Assembly: GCA_958296405.1 (NCBI GenBank) | Contig: OY282519.1 | Span: forward strand, 558,001-622,000 | Direction of reading: 5' to 3' | Length of the DNA: 64,000 nucleotides | Source of the DNA: an uncultured Pseudomonadales bacterium | GTDB lineage: Bacteria; Pseudomonadota; Gammaproteobacteria; Pseudomonadales; Azotimanducaceae | In this document: positions 1 to 8,424 of the stretch, piece after piece | Layout: each line of letters begins with the position of its first letter | Position numbering within the stretch: the first letter of the stretch is position 1 | Program-made: the position numbers and the translations under genes | The notes under the pieces: generated by a model | What the model saw: the letters and a program-made list of their open reading frames with translations, nothing else | What the model was told of the DNA's origin: nothing | Databases searched by the model: none

Positions 1-1064
1 TTGCCGCCGGGCATGAAGTCGTTGTCGAGGCGGGGGCCGGGGCCGGCATCGGCATAGACGATGCGGCCTATCGCGCATCCGGCGCCCGGCTCGGCGACGC
101 CATGGCTGCCTACCAAGCAGAGCTCATCGTGAAAGTGAAGGAGCCACTGCCGAATGAGTGCGCGCGGCTTCAACCCGAGCAAGTCATCTTCAGCTACTTG
201 CACCTCGCCGCCAACCCGACGCTCGCCCACACCCTCGCCGCCCGAGGCGTCACTGCGCTCGCATACGAAACAGTGACGGCGCCGGACGGCAGCCTGCCGT
301 TGTTGACGCCCATGAGCGAAATCGCCGGGCGGCTTTCGATTCAGGTCGGCGCCATGGCGCTGCAACAGGCAAGCGGAGGCCGGGGAGTGCTGCTTTCCGG
401 CGCCACTGGCGTGGCTGCGGGCAAGGTGGCCGTCATTGGCGGCGGCACCGCCGGCGCCAACGCGGCGCGGCTGGCCTCGCAACTCGGCGCGGACGTGACC
501 ATCCTCGACAAGTCGCCGTCACGGCTCAGTGCGCTGCGCAAGCAATTCGGCGCGGCCGTGCAGGTATTGTCGGCAAGCCCGGATGCCGTGGAACGCGCCG
601 CGCTCGATGCAGACCTCGTCATCGGCGCCGTGCTGGTGCCGGGCGCGCGGGCGCCACGCGTAATCTCGCGGGATGTCCTGCGCAACATGCAGGACGGCTC
701 GGCCATCGTTGACGTCTCCATCGACCAAGGCGGCTGCTTCGAAACCAGCCGCCCGACCACGCACGATGCCCCCACCTACATGGAGGAAGGCGTCGTGCAT
801 TACTGTGTCGCGAACATGCCTGGGGCGGTGGCGCGAACTGCCACGTTTGCCCTTTCCAGTGTCGTTCTCCCCTTCGTACAAGCGTTGGCGGACAAAGGCT
901 GGCGCCAAGCGCTGGCCGATGATTCGCACCTCGCCCCAGGCATGAACGTTCACGCCGGCCGCGTTCAACATCCGGCCGTTATCCGCTCGCTGGCTTCGGC
1001 TGGAGCGCTCGACAGCGCAATGCCGGGCGGCGGGGATAAGGTTTCATCCCGCCGTGCGGCGTGA
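1..1064 (+). CDS. ald: Alanine dehydrogenase, 5' end cut by window edge
   Basis: The enzyme oxidises L-alanine to pyruvate and ammonia with NAD+ in the cytoplasm. The frame is open from base 3 and about 353 residues are visible; the family is usually ~370, so only the first few residues are missing. Seen: EAGAGAGIGIDDAAY near the start; KVKEP and YLHLAA, which hold the Lys and His expected for the substrate site; the Rossmann stretch VAVIGGGTAGANAAR; and VDVSIDQGGCFETS with the active-site Asp region. The C-terminal 40 residues are Ser/Ala/Gly-rich and less conserved. A strong hairpin lies 60 bases after the stop. The family call is safe; the true start is outside the window. Confidence 0.93.
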   Translation, partial: AAGHEVVVEAGAGAGIGIDDAAYRASGARLGDAMAAYQAELIVKVKEPLPNECARLQPEQVIFSYLHLAANPTLAHTLAARGVTALAYETVTAPDGSLPLLTPMSEIAGRLSIQVGAMALQQASGGRGVLLSGATGVAAGKVAVIGGGTAGANAARLASQLGADVTILDKSPSRLSALRKQFGAAVQVLSASPDAVERAALDADLVIGAVLVPGARAPRVISRDVLRNMQDGSAIVDVSIDQGGCFETSRPTTHDAPTYMEEGVVHYCVANMPGAVARTATFALSSVVLPFVQALADKGWRQALADDSHLAPGMNVHAGRVQHPAVIRSLASAGALDSAMPGGGDKVSSRRAA

Positions 1065-1125
1065 CGTTCAAACAAGGAAATGGCGGCATCCCCTCCCCCC
1101 ACCCCAAGCCGCCGGCATGGAAGCA

Positions 1126-1152
1126 GAAGCCGGGGCGCAATGCCCCGGCTTC
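1126..1152 (+). terminator. Hairpin after ald, probable terminator
   Basis: A perfect 11-bp stem (GAAGCCGGGGC / GCCCCGGCTTC) with a 5-base GCAAT loop lies between ald and the aminotransferase. No T-run follows it, so it is either a weak intrinsic terminator or an mRNA-stabilising hairpin. Confidence 0.55.
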
Positions 1153-1263
1153 ACCCACTCCGCCCTGCGCGAAGCGCCAATGGCTCGCTGACGGCACCAT
1201 CCGCCACGACATTCGGGTAATCTTGCCCTTTTAGCCACGCATGCGCCGCTAGGCGCGCCAGCG

Positions 1264-2658
1264 ATGTCCCACCCCTTGCACAACGAGTTTCCGCCGGATT
1301 CGCTGGAGGCGAAAGACCTCAAGCATCTCCTGCACCCGACGACGCACCTGCGCCGGCACCAGAACGAAGGCCCCGCCGTGCATGCGCGCGCCAAAGGCGT
1401 GTACCTGTGGGACAACCACGGCAAACAGTACTTGGAAGGCATGGCCGGCCTTTGGTGTACCGCGCTCGGCTATGGTGAAGAGGAGCTGGCGCGCGTGGCC
1501 GCGGAGCAGATTCGCCGCTTGGCTTACTCGCAGCTTTTCGCCGGCAAGACGAACGAGCCGAGCATCCTGCTTGCCGAGAAGCTGATCGGGATGCTGCCCT
1601 TTGACGTCAGCAGGGTATTCTTCGGGCTGTCTGGCTCCGACGCCAACGATACCCAAGTGAAGCTCATGTGGTACTACCACAACTTGATTGGGAAGCCGGA
1701 GAAGAAGAAGATCATCTCGCGCCGCGGGGGCTACCACGGCATCACCGTCGCCAGCGGCAGCCTGACTGGCCTAGCGCCCTTCCACAAGCAGTTCGACCTG
1801 CCGATTTCCGGCATCCTGCACACCGGCAATCCACACTTCTACCGGCACGGACTCGAAGGCGAAACGGAGGAAGCCTTCACCACGCGCCTTGCCACCGAAC
1901 TCGAAGCGCTCATCGTAGCCGAAGGGCCGGAGACCGTCGCCGCCTTCATCGCGGAGCCCATACTCGGCGCCGGCGGCGTCATCGTGCCACCAGATGGCTA
2001 CTACGAGAAAGTGCAGGCGGTGCTCAAACGCCACGGCGTCCACTTCATCGACGACGAAGTGATTTGCGGGTTCGGCCGCACCGGGGCGCCGTTCGGCGCC
2101 CAAACGATGGGCATCGAGCCCACCACCATCAGCATGGCCAAGGCGTTGTCTTCCGCCTATCTGCCCATTTCCGCGGTGGCGCTGCCGGAATGGATGCACG
2201 ACGCCTTCGTCGCCGCCAGCGACGAGTTGGGGAACTTCAGCCACGGCTACACCTACTCGGGCCACCCTGTGGCCGCGGCAGTGGCGCTGCGCAACTTGGA
2301 GCTGATGGAAGAGCGGGACATCTTCACCCACGCCGCGGTGGTTGGAGAAGCCTTCCAAGCGCGGCTCGGCGCCCTGCGCGACCATCCGCTGGTCGGCGAA
2401 GTGCGCGGCAAGGGCCTCATCGGCGCGGTGGAGCTGGTGGCGAACAAGGAGACGCGCCAGCCCTTCAACGCCGCGTTGGGCATCGGCGCCCATTGCATGG
2501 AGCGCGCCCAAGCGCATGGCCTCATCGTGCGCAGCTTGGGAGATTCAATCGCTTTCTGCCCGCCGCTCATCATCACCGACAAACAGGTCGATGAAGTGTT
2601 CGGCAAGTTCGAGAGGGCACTGCAAGACACCCTCGATCACATGCAGCAGGCAGCGTGA
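1264..2658 (+). CDS. Class III pyridoxal-phosphate aminotransferase (omega-amino acid:pyruvate type)
   Basis: 464-residue PLP-dependent aminotransferase of class III, which moves an amino group from an omega-amino acid or amine to pyruvate or a similar keto acid. Seen: the N-terminal [14 protein letters not shown] and [21 protein letters not shown] typical of the beta-alanine/putrescine:pyruvate subgroup; [16 protein letters not shown] in the cofactor-binding region; [36 protein letters not shown] with the cofactor-ring Asp; and [16 protein letters not shown] with the Schiff-base Lys. Length is normal. It follows ald on the same strand; both enzymes link alanine and pyruvate, so coupling of the two reactions is plausible, but the hairpin between them argues for separate transcripts. 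The exact substrate cannot be read from sequence. Confidence 0.9.
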   Translation: MSHPLHNEFPPDSLEAKDLKHLLHPTTHLRRHQNEGPAVHARAKGVYLWDNHGKQYLEGMAGLWCTALGYGEEELARVAAEQIRRLAYSQLFAGKTNEPSILLAEKLIGMLPFDVSRVFFGLSGSDANDTQVKLMWYYHNLIGKPEKKKIISRRGGYHGITVASGSLTGLAPFHKQFDLPISGILHTGNPHFYRHGLEGETEEAFTTRLATELEALIVAEGPETVAAFIAEPILGAGGVIVPPDGYYEKVQAVLKRHGVHFIDDEVICGFGRTGAPFGAQTMGIEPTTISMAKALSSAYLPISAVALPEWMHDAFVAASDELGNFSHGYTYSGHPVAAAVALRNLELMEERDIFTHAAVVGEAFQARLGALRDHPLVGEVRGKGLIGAVELVANKETRQPFNAALGIGAHCMERAQAHGLIVRSLGDSIAFCPPLIITDKQVDEVFGKFERALQDTLDHMQQAA

Positions 2659-2693
2659 GCCGGCGCCGTTAGCGGCATCCGCTCGTCAAGCGT

Positions 2694-3140
2694 TCAGCGC
2701 GGCGCCATGATGGTGACGGTGCCTTGCGCCATCGCGCACAGGCGGCCTTCGTTGTGGACATCGATGCGCACCACGGCTTGCGTCCTGCCCATGTTCAGGA
2801 TGGTGGCGTAGCCATCCACGGTGCCTTTCGTCACGGGCCGCGTGAGGTTGATCTTGAACTCTGTGGTGGCGGCCCACTGCCCCTTCTTCATCACCGGGTA
2901 GCACACCGTTCCCAACAGATGGTCGCAGAAGGCGGACAGCACGCCACCGTGCATGTTGCCGAAGCCCGTCAGCAACTCGTCGCGCACCTTGAAGCGGCCA
3001 TGCATTTCGCCGGGGCCGACGCCCACCGTCTCGAAGCCCAAGAACTCGTGCAAGCCGCCGGAGCGCTCGCGATTGGAAAGGAAGCTCGCCGCGACGGCTT
3101 CGTTGTACTCGAACTTCGGAGCGATGGCGGGCGTGCTCAT
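2694..3140 (-). CDS. PaaI-family hotdog thioesterase
   Basis: 148-residue single-domain hotdog protein that probably hydrolyses an acyl-CoA thioester. The GFGNMHGGVLSAFCDHLLGTVCYPV stretch is the PaaI-type core (HGG followed by the acidic/polar helix), followed by strands TTEFKINLTRPVTKGTVDGYATILNMGRTQAVVRIDV and the DNEGRLCAMAQGT-like end. The start is the ATG with GGAG eight bases upstream; a longer frame reaching 3245 would run into the neighbouring dehydrogenase and lacks family similarity. It lies downstream of the zinc alcohol dehydrogenase on the same strand with a ~100-base gap, so co-transcription is likely. Substrate unknown. Confidence 0.82.
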   Translation of the reverse strand: MSTPAIAPKFEYNEAVAASFLSNRERSGGLHEFLGFETVGVGPGEMHGRFKVRDELLTGFGNMHGGVLSAFCDHLLGTVCYPVMKKGQWAATTEFKINLTRPVTKGTVDGYATILNMGRTQAVVRIDVHNEGRLCAMAQGTVTIMAPR

Positions 3141-3241
3141 GCTGTTGGCTCCACGCTGCAAGGGACAGGCCCGCAGTTTAACGCCCCGCTCCGCCGGCAT
3201 GCAGCCAAGGCACCGCTGCAGCAAGGCGGCTGCCGCGGGCA

Positions 3242-4342
3242 TCACTTGGGTGGAATGAGGCAGGAGTGGATGGATTCGTCCCCGGGCACCTGCCGCGCCA
3301 AGGTGCGGATGGCCAATTCCGCATCCCGCAACGCAAAGTCGTGCGTGTGCATGTCCGCGATGGGCGCCCGGCCAGATTCGATCAGGCGGATGGCGTTGCG
3401 GTAGCCGGATGAGGTGACGCCGATGGCGCCCCGCACGCTGAGCTCCTTCATCACGATGAGGTCTGAAACGAAGCCGTCAACGGGCTTGAAGCCTTTGATG
3501 CCAGCAAGCACCACCGTGCCGCCGGGCCGCGCCATGCTGAGGGCGTCCACCACTGGCTTGGTGGCGTAGGAGCTCACATCCACCACCACGTCGGCGCCGC
3601 GGCCGTCCGTGAGGGTGCGAACGCGCTCCACGGCATCTTCGTTGTCCACGTCGATGGTGTGGTCGGCGCCGAACGCGCGCGCCAATGCCAGCTTCTTCGC
3701 GTCCGCGGCCAAGCCGGTCACGATGATGGTGCCAACGCCCACCTCGCGGCACGCCAGAACGCTCGCCAGCCCGCGTTGCCCAGGGCCGAGAATGACGACG
3801 ACGTCCCCCGGTTGCGTGTTCGGAATCTCCACCGCCCAACGGAACCCAGCGCCGAGGGGATTGAAGGCGACTGCAATCGCCGCCGGCAGCGCCGCGGCCA
3901 TCGCATGCACGACGGAGTTGGGGTGCAGGTACATGTACTGCGAATAGCCACCCCAGAGGCCCGGCGGTTCAGTGAGCGGCACATAGGAGTAGATTTTGCG
4001 CACTTCGCACAGGTGATAGCTTCCGCCTAGGCAAGCGTCGCAGTGGCGGCAGGACAGCATCGTCTCGACGGCCACCCGGTCCCCCACATCCACGCCCCAA
4101 CGCGCCGCGGCGCGGTCGCCAATTTTGGCGATGCGGCCGAGCGGCTCATGGCCCGGAATGGCCGGCACCGGCGTGCGCAACAGCCCCTCGAACTGCTCGT
4201 AATCGCTGCCGCAGATGCCGCACGCTTCGAGCTCCAAGATGGCGCCGTCGTCGTCGATGTCTGGCAGCGGCACGTCGTGCGGCGTCAAGACACGCGGCCC
4301 CGTCTGCACCATGGCGAACGATGTCTTGGGCAGCGCGGTCAT
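3242..4342 (-). CDS. Zinc-dependent alcohol dehydrogenase family (MDR)
   Basis: 366-residue medium-chain dehydrogenase/reductase. The N-terminal GroES-like domain carries the catalytic zinc site (CGICGSDYEQFEG, GHEPLG), a complete structural-zinc loop (CRHCDACLGGSYHLC) and the proton-relay region. The Rossmann domain has VVVILGPGQRGLASVLACREVG, then DVVVDVSSYATKP and a GGTVVLAGIKG strand. It oxidises or reduces an unidentified alcohol or aldehyde with NAD(P). The ATG at 4342 has AAGG close upstream; a GTG four codons earlier is possible. It is divergent from the NUP gene at 4691. Its substrate cannot be told, and the family includes threonine and sorbitol dehydrogenase-like members. Confidence 0.85.
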   Translation of the reverse strand: MTALPKTSFAMVQTGPRVLTPHDVPLPDIDDDGAILELEACGICGSDYEQFEGLLRTPVPAIPGHEPLGRIAKIGDRAAARWGVDVGDRVAVETMLSCRHCDACLGGSYHLCEVRKIYSYVPLTEPPGLWGGYSQYMYLHPNSVVHAMAAALPAAIAVAFNPLGAGFRWAVEIPNTQPGDVVVILGPGQRGLASVLACREVGVGTIIVTGLAADAKKLALARAFGADHTIDVDNEDAVERVRTLTDGRGADVVVDVSSYATKPVVDALSMARPGGTVVLAGIKGFKPVDGFVSDLIVMKELSVRGAIGVTSSGYRNAIRLIESGRAPIADMHTHDFALRDAELAIRTLARQVPGDESIHSCLIPPK

Positions 4343-4690
4343 CGCCCTTGCCACCGCGGCGCACGTTGATCGACAAAGACGCGGTGGCCGTCGGCGGCCG
4401 CAGAATCACGCCGCCGCCGCTCCCAAGCGCACTCCATTTGGAGAGCGTTTGGCAGCGGCATCTCGAACTCCGTCACCCCCATGCCCGCCTCCATCACCGG
4501 CGCCTCAGTGCCGGCATCTTCGCGCAACGCGGGGCGGCGCGCAAAGGCGGACGGCACCGACACGGGCACAACATTCGCCCATGCCTGAAATGGTAAATTG
4601 TTCGGCCATCGCCTGCTGGCCATTCGGCGGCGGTGGTCACGCCCGCCACGAACGTCGGCTCGTCCCACTTGCCATCGGAGGCTGATCACC
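4343..4690. other. Divergent intergenic region, no gene recognised
   Basis: This 348-base stretch separates two divergently read genes and should hold both promoters. I see no recognisable protein, RNA or repeat in it. A minus-strand open frame crosses it, but its translation (for example EDAGTEAPVMEAGMGVTEFE) matches no family I know and runs into the NUP coding region. It could be a decayed gene. Confidence 0.5.
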
Positions 4691-5743
4691 GTGCGCAAAC
4701 TGATTCTTGCAGTTCTCGCGAGCTTGGCGCTATTGAGCGCCGCCCAAGGCGCCACGGAAGTGAAGGTCGTCATCGTCAGCATGTTCGAGCATGGCGCATT
4801 GACGGGCGACCGTCCCGGCGAGTTTCAGTTTTGGGTAGAACGCCTGCCTCTGCCCATCGAACACGATTTTCCCGCCGGCCCCTATCCGCTGCGCGCCAAC
4901 GCCGACGGCGCCCTGGGGGTTTGCATCGGCGGCGGCATCGCCAACGCCGCGGCGAGCGTGATGGCGCTCGGCTATGACCCGCGCTTTGACCTGCGGCGCG
5001 CCTATTGGCTGATCGCCGGCATCGCCGGTGGCGATCCGGAAGACGTGAGCCTAGGCAGCGCCGTGTGGGCGCGCCATGTGGTCGATGGCGACCTCTTGTA
5101 CGAAATCGACGCCCGCGAGATCCCCGACGGCTGGCCCTACGGCTTGATTCCGCTCGGCGCCGAAGCGCCGGCGCAGGACGCGGAAGACATCAAGACCGGT
5201 TGGACCATCGACAACGTCCACTTCGCGCTGAACGCTCCGTTGGCGGAGTGGGCCGCCGCCCTCACACGCCCTCACGCGCTGGCCGACAGCGCCGCGCTGC
5301 GGGAGGGCCGCGCCGCCTATGTGGGCTATCCGCGGGCGCTGCAGCCGCCAACCGTGATGCTCGGCGACACCCTGTCTGCCAGCACCTACTGGCACGGCGC
5401 CCTGCTGAACGCTTGGGCCAACGATTGGGTGCGGCTCTATGGCGGCGAGGACGCAGAGTTCGTCACCACCAACATGGAAGACAGCGGCACCTTGACGGCC
5501 CTCGCCCGCCTCGCGGCCATTGGCAAGGCGGACATGGAGCGCGTGCTGGTGCTGCGCACCGTGAGCAACTTCTCCATGCCGCCGCCGGGCAAGGACGCCG
5601 CGTGGAGCGCGACGGCGGAGTATCCCGGTCAAGGGCGGCCCGGTTTAGAGGCTGCCTTCCAAGTGGGCAACGTGGTGGCGCAAGCGCTCATCAAGGGCTG
5701 GGCCGAGCATCGGGAGACACTACCCGGCAGCGAATTGCGATAG
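4691..5743 (+). CDS. Exported NUP-family (purine nucleoside permease-like) protein, copy 1
   Basis: 350 residues, starting at GTG 4691 with GGAGG nine bases upstream. The start gives a clean Sec signal peptide (MRKLILAVLASLALLSAAQGA), so the protein is periplasmic or secreted. The rest matches the NUP family named after a Candida nucleoside permease: KVVIVSMFEHGAL...GEFQFW, a GGGIANAAASVMALGYDPRFDL block, YWLIAGIAGGDPEDVSLGSAVWA, and TNMEDSGTLTALARL...LRTVSNFSMPPPG. No membrane helices follow the signal peptide. The glycine-rich blocks and the NMEDSG / SNFS motifs recall the nucleoside phosphorylase fold, so I infer a nucleoside-binding or nucleoside-cleaving enzyme rather than a channel. First gene of the purine module; paralogue of the gene at 9909. 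Confidence 0.82.
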   Translation: MRKLILAVLASLALLSAAQGATEVKVVIVSMFEHGALTGDRPGEFQFWVERLPLPIEHDFPAGPYPLRANADGALGVCIGGGIANAAASVMALGYDPRFDLRRAYWLIAGIAGGDPEDVSLGSAVWARHVVDGDLLYEIDAREIPDGWPYGLIPLGAEAPAQDAEDIKTGWTIDNVHFALNAPLAEWAAALTRPHALADSAALREGRAAYVGYPRALQPPTVMLGDTLSASTYWHGALLNAWANDWVRLYGGEDAEFVTTNMEDSGTLTALARLAAIGKADMERVLVLRTVSNFSMPPPGKDAAWSATAEYPGQGRPGLEAAFQVGNVVAQALIKGWAEHRETLPGSELR

Positions 5744-5896
5744 AATCCCCACGGGGTTCTGGGAGGTGGCTGTCCCTCGCCGGCGTTTCGCTGGCGGGGC
5801 GGCAGGGTGTTTCTGCTTTCCCTACCTGACTCGGTTGTACACGCGCCACAGGCGGGCGGCGAAACCCGAGCTCGCCCTTACAGACGGAGATTGCAG

Positions 5897-8311
5897 ATGA
5901 GGAGACTGGCACTGCGAACCATCTATGGGCTCGCAGCGATGACCATTGGCTTCGCCGGCCTGCCCGCAGGCGCCCAAGATGAAGCCGAGGAAGAAGTGGT
6001 GGAGCTGGAAGTCTACACCGCCGAAGACGAGGCCGAGGATGCCATCGGCATCCTGCCGGCGGGGCCCATCGAAACCATCTTCGGCTTCGACAAGACGCTG
6101 TTGGAGACACCGCGTTCCGCCACCAGCATCACCATCGAGACCATCGACCAGTTCGGCATCACTGAAATCGACGATTTCGTCGTGCTCTCCCCCGGCAGTT
6201 TCACGCAGTCCTTCTTTGGCGTCTCTGGGTCGCTGGACTTGCGCGGCACCTCCGGCGAGAACTACTTCAACGGCATTCGCCGCCTCGACAACCCAGGCAA
6301 CTACACCATGCCCATCGGCGCGGCGGACCGGGTGGACATCGTGCGCGGCCCGGCGTCCGTCATTTACGGACCAAGCAAAATTGGCGGCTACATGAACTTC
6401 GTTCCGAAGTCTGCCCGCGCGGAAACTGGCCAGTACCTTGCGCAGCCCACCGGCGAGTTGTCCGCCGTGATCGGCAGTTGGGACAAGTCTGTGCTCACCG
6501 GTGAAGTCGGCGGGCCAGGGCGCTTTGGCGACAAGGCCGTCGGCTATTACTTGTTCGGACAAATCGAGGACTCGGGCAGTTTCTACGAGAACACGGAACT
6601 CCGGACGACGAACTTGCAAGCCACCTTCAACATGGACCTGACGGAGCGCACGCGCATCGCCTTCGGCGGCATGCACTACCGCTTCGACAGCAATCAGGTG
6701 GCCGGGTGGAACCGTGTCTCGCAGGCGCTCATTGACGACCGCATCTACGTCACCGGCCTCGCCAAGCCACTCGACACCGACGGCGACGGCTCCATCTCCC
6801 ATGCAGAGTACAACGCGGCGAACGGCGACGACGGCATGTTCTCGTTCGTCTTCGACCCGTCGGGCCGCACCGAAGCGGTGACCTTCGGCGACGACTTCTC
6901 GTTAGACCCGGCGACGGTCGGCACCACGCGCCTGCAGCGAGACCAAGTGCTCGTGTCTCCAGACGACGTGCTGCAGAGCGAGAACACGGTGCTGTATCTG
7001 GATGTGTTCCACACCATGAGCGACCGCTGGACCCTCACCAACAAGCTCTACTACGAGGAGTACGACAACCTGAGTGAAAACGCCTACGGCTTTTCGCAAG
7101 AAGGCAAAACTTGGGTGATGGAAGATCAATTGGGGTTCAAGTTCTCGCAAGAATTCGACGCCATGCGTCTGAGCGCCCTGCTGTCGCCATCGATTCGCCA
7201 TACAGACTTCGACCGCGGCGACGACTTCACCAACGAGCACTTCGACCGACGCGACCTCACGCGCCCGTCCACCGCTCGGGACCTGCGCCTGTTGGCGACG
7301 CGCATCAACAAGGAGTACACCGAGTATCACATCGGCAAGCACACCGTCATCGGCGCGGCCGCCCTCGTGGACTTGGACTTCGACAACGGCCTGAACATCA
7401 TTCTGGGCGTGCGCCAAGACCGCATAGACCTTGAGAGCTTCGAGCCGGGCGAGCTGCTCCTGTTCAACGATGGCGACAAACGCGCCACGGATACGGAAGG
7501 CGCCTTCTCTTGGACGGCAAGCGTGTCGTACACCACGAGCTTCGGCTTGGTGCCTTACTTCACGGCCTCTGAGCAAACGACGATGATTACCAGCCAACAA
7601 GGGGACATCGCCGTCGAAAACATCGCGGACGGCGAAGCCGTCGCCGGCTCCGAGTTGCTCGAAGGCGGCGTGAAGGGTTCGTTCCTCAACAATCGGCTCT
7701 TCATGCAGGCGGCGTACTATGAGCAGGAACGCACCGATTTCAGTGCCCAATCCATCGTGACAAACCAAGCCTCCAAGACGGAAGGCTTCGAGTTCGAGTT
7801 GCGTTGGCTGGCTTCGGAGAAGCTGACGCTCACGGCCGCCTTCACCAACATCGAGGTCGTCAACTTGAGCACGCTGGATGAAGGCGGCCGGTTTAGCTTC
7901 CTCGGCGCGGACGACTTGCCCGACACGCCGCCATGGACGTTCTACGGCGGCACCGTTGGCGGCTTCGTCACGCTGGCCAACAACAGCGACGCGCGCCGCG
8001 CCGGCATTCCGGAGAACGTCCTAAGCTTGAGCGGGATTTACGACATCGGCAATGGCTGGAAGGTGTTCGGCAGCGTGATCGACGTGGACAGCGTGTATTC
8101 CGGGTTCTCCCAAGCGGTGGAATTGCCGGCCTACACGCTCGTGAACCTCGGCTTGCAGTACGACGCCGAGCGCTGGAGCTTCACGCTCAACGGCAAGAAC
8201 CTGACGGACGAGGAGTACTTCCGCTCCAACTTCCCGAACCTGTTCGGCTCCGTGATCGTGCTGCCAGAGCTGCCGCGGCACTTCCAAGCCTCGGTGGCCT
8301 ATCGGTTCTAG
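5897..8311 (+). CDS. TonB-dependent outer-membrane receptor, purine module
   Basis: 804-residue outer-membrane active transporter energised by TonB. The ATG at 5897 has GGAG seven bases upstream and begins a signal peptide (LRTIYGLAAMTIGFAGLPAGAQ); an in-frame ATG 30 codons earlier has no such signal. Seen: an acidic Glu-rich linker (EEEVVELEVYTAEDEAED), a plug domain (about residues 65-175, with DDFVVLSPG, LDLRGT, RVDIVRGPASVIYGPSKIGGYMNF), and a beta-barrel ending in FQASVAYRF with the terminal Phe needed for Bam assembly. Around residues 293-304 a loop reads DTDGDGSISHAE, a perfect EF-hand calcium loop. It sits between the two NUP genes and adenosine deaminase, so a nucleoside, nucleobase or chelate related to purines is the likely ligand; this is inference. 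Confidence 0.88.
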   Translation: MRRLALRTIYGLAAMTIGFAGLPAGAQDEAEEEVVELEVYTAEDEAEDAIGILPAGPIETIFGFDKTLLETPRSATSITIETIDQFGITEIDDFVVLSPGSFTQSFFGVSGSLDLRGTSGENYFNGIRRLDNPGNYTMPIGAADRVDIVRGPASVIYGPSKIGGYMNFVPKSARAETGQYLAQPTGELSAVIGSWDKSVLTGEVGGPGRFGDKAVGYYLFGQIEDSGSFYENTELRTTNLQATFNMDLTERTRIAFGGMHYRFDSNQVAGWNRVSQALIDDRIYVTGLAKPLDTDGDGSISHAEYNAANGDDGMFSFVFDPSGRTEAVTFGDDFSLDPATVGTTRLQRDQVLVSPDDVLQSENTVLYLDVFHTMSDRWTLTNKLYYEEYDNLSENAYGFSQEGKTWVMEDQLGFKFSQEFDAMRLSALLSPSIRHTDFDRGDDFTNEHFDRRDLTRPSTARDLRLLATRINKEYTEYHIGKHTVIGAAALVDLDFDNGLNIILGVRQDRIDLESFEPGELLLFNDGDKRATDTEGAFSWTASVSYTTSFGLVPYFTASEQTTMITSQQGDIAVENIADGEAVAGSELLEGGVKGSFLNNRLFMQAAYYEQERTDFSAQSIVTNQASKTEGFEFELRWLASEKLTLTAAFTNIEVVNLSTLDEGGRFSFLGADDLPDTPPWTFYGGTVGGFVTLANNSDARRAGIPENVLSLSGIYDIGNGWKVFGSVIDVDSVYSGFSQAVELPAYTLVNLGLQYDAERWSFTLNGKNLTDEEYFRSNFPNLFGSVIVLPELPRHFQASVAYRF

Positions 8312-8424
8312 GCGGCCAACGGTTGGCGAGCGTTCGAGCTCAAACGGCGTCGGCCGGCGTGCGCACCTGTGCGCGCCGGCTGGCGCATGACGTCGTTCGC
8401 CGGCATCCAACGCTGCGACGCAAG

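Noticed and set aside
4339-4782. Minus-strand frame in the divergent region before the NUP gene
   Set aside because: It runs through the NUP signal peptide and start, and no conserved family pattern is seen. At best a relic.
8312-8424. GCCAACGGTTGGC palindrome after the first receptor gene as a terminator
   Set aside because: The stem is only six base pairs, with no T-run; too weak to call.
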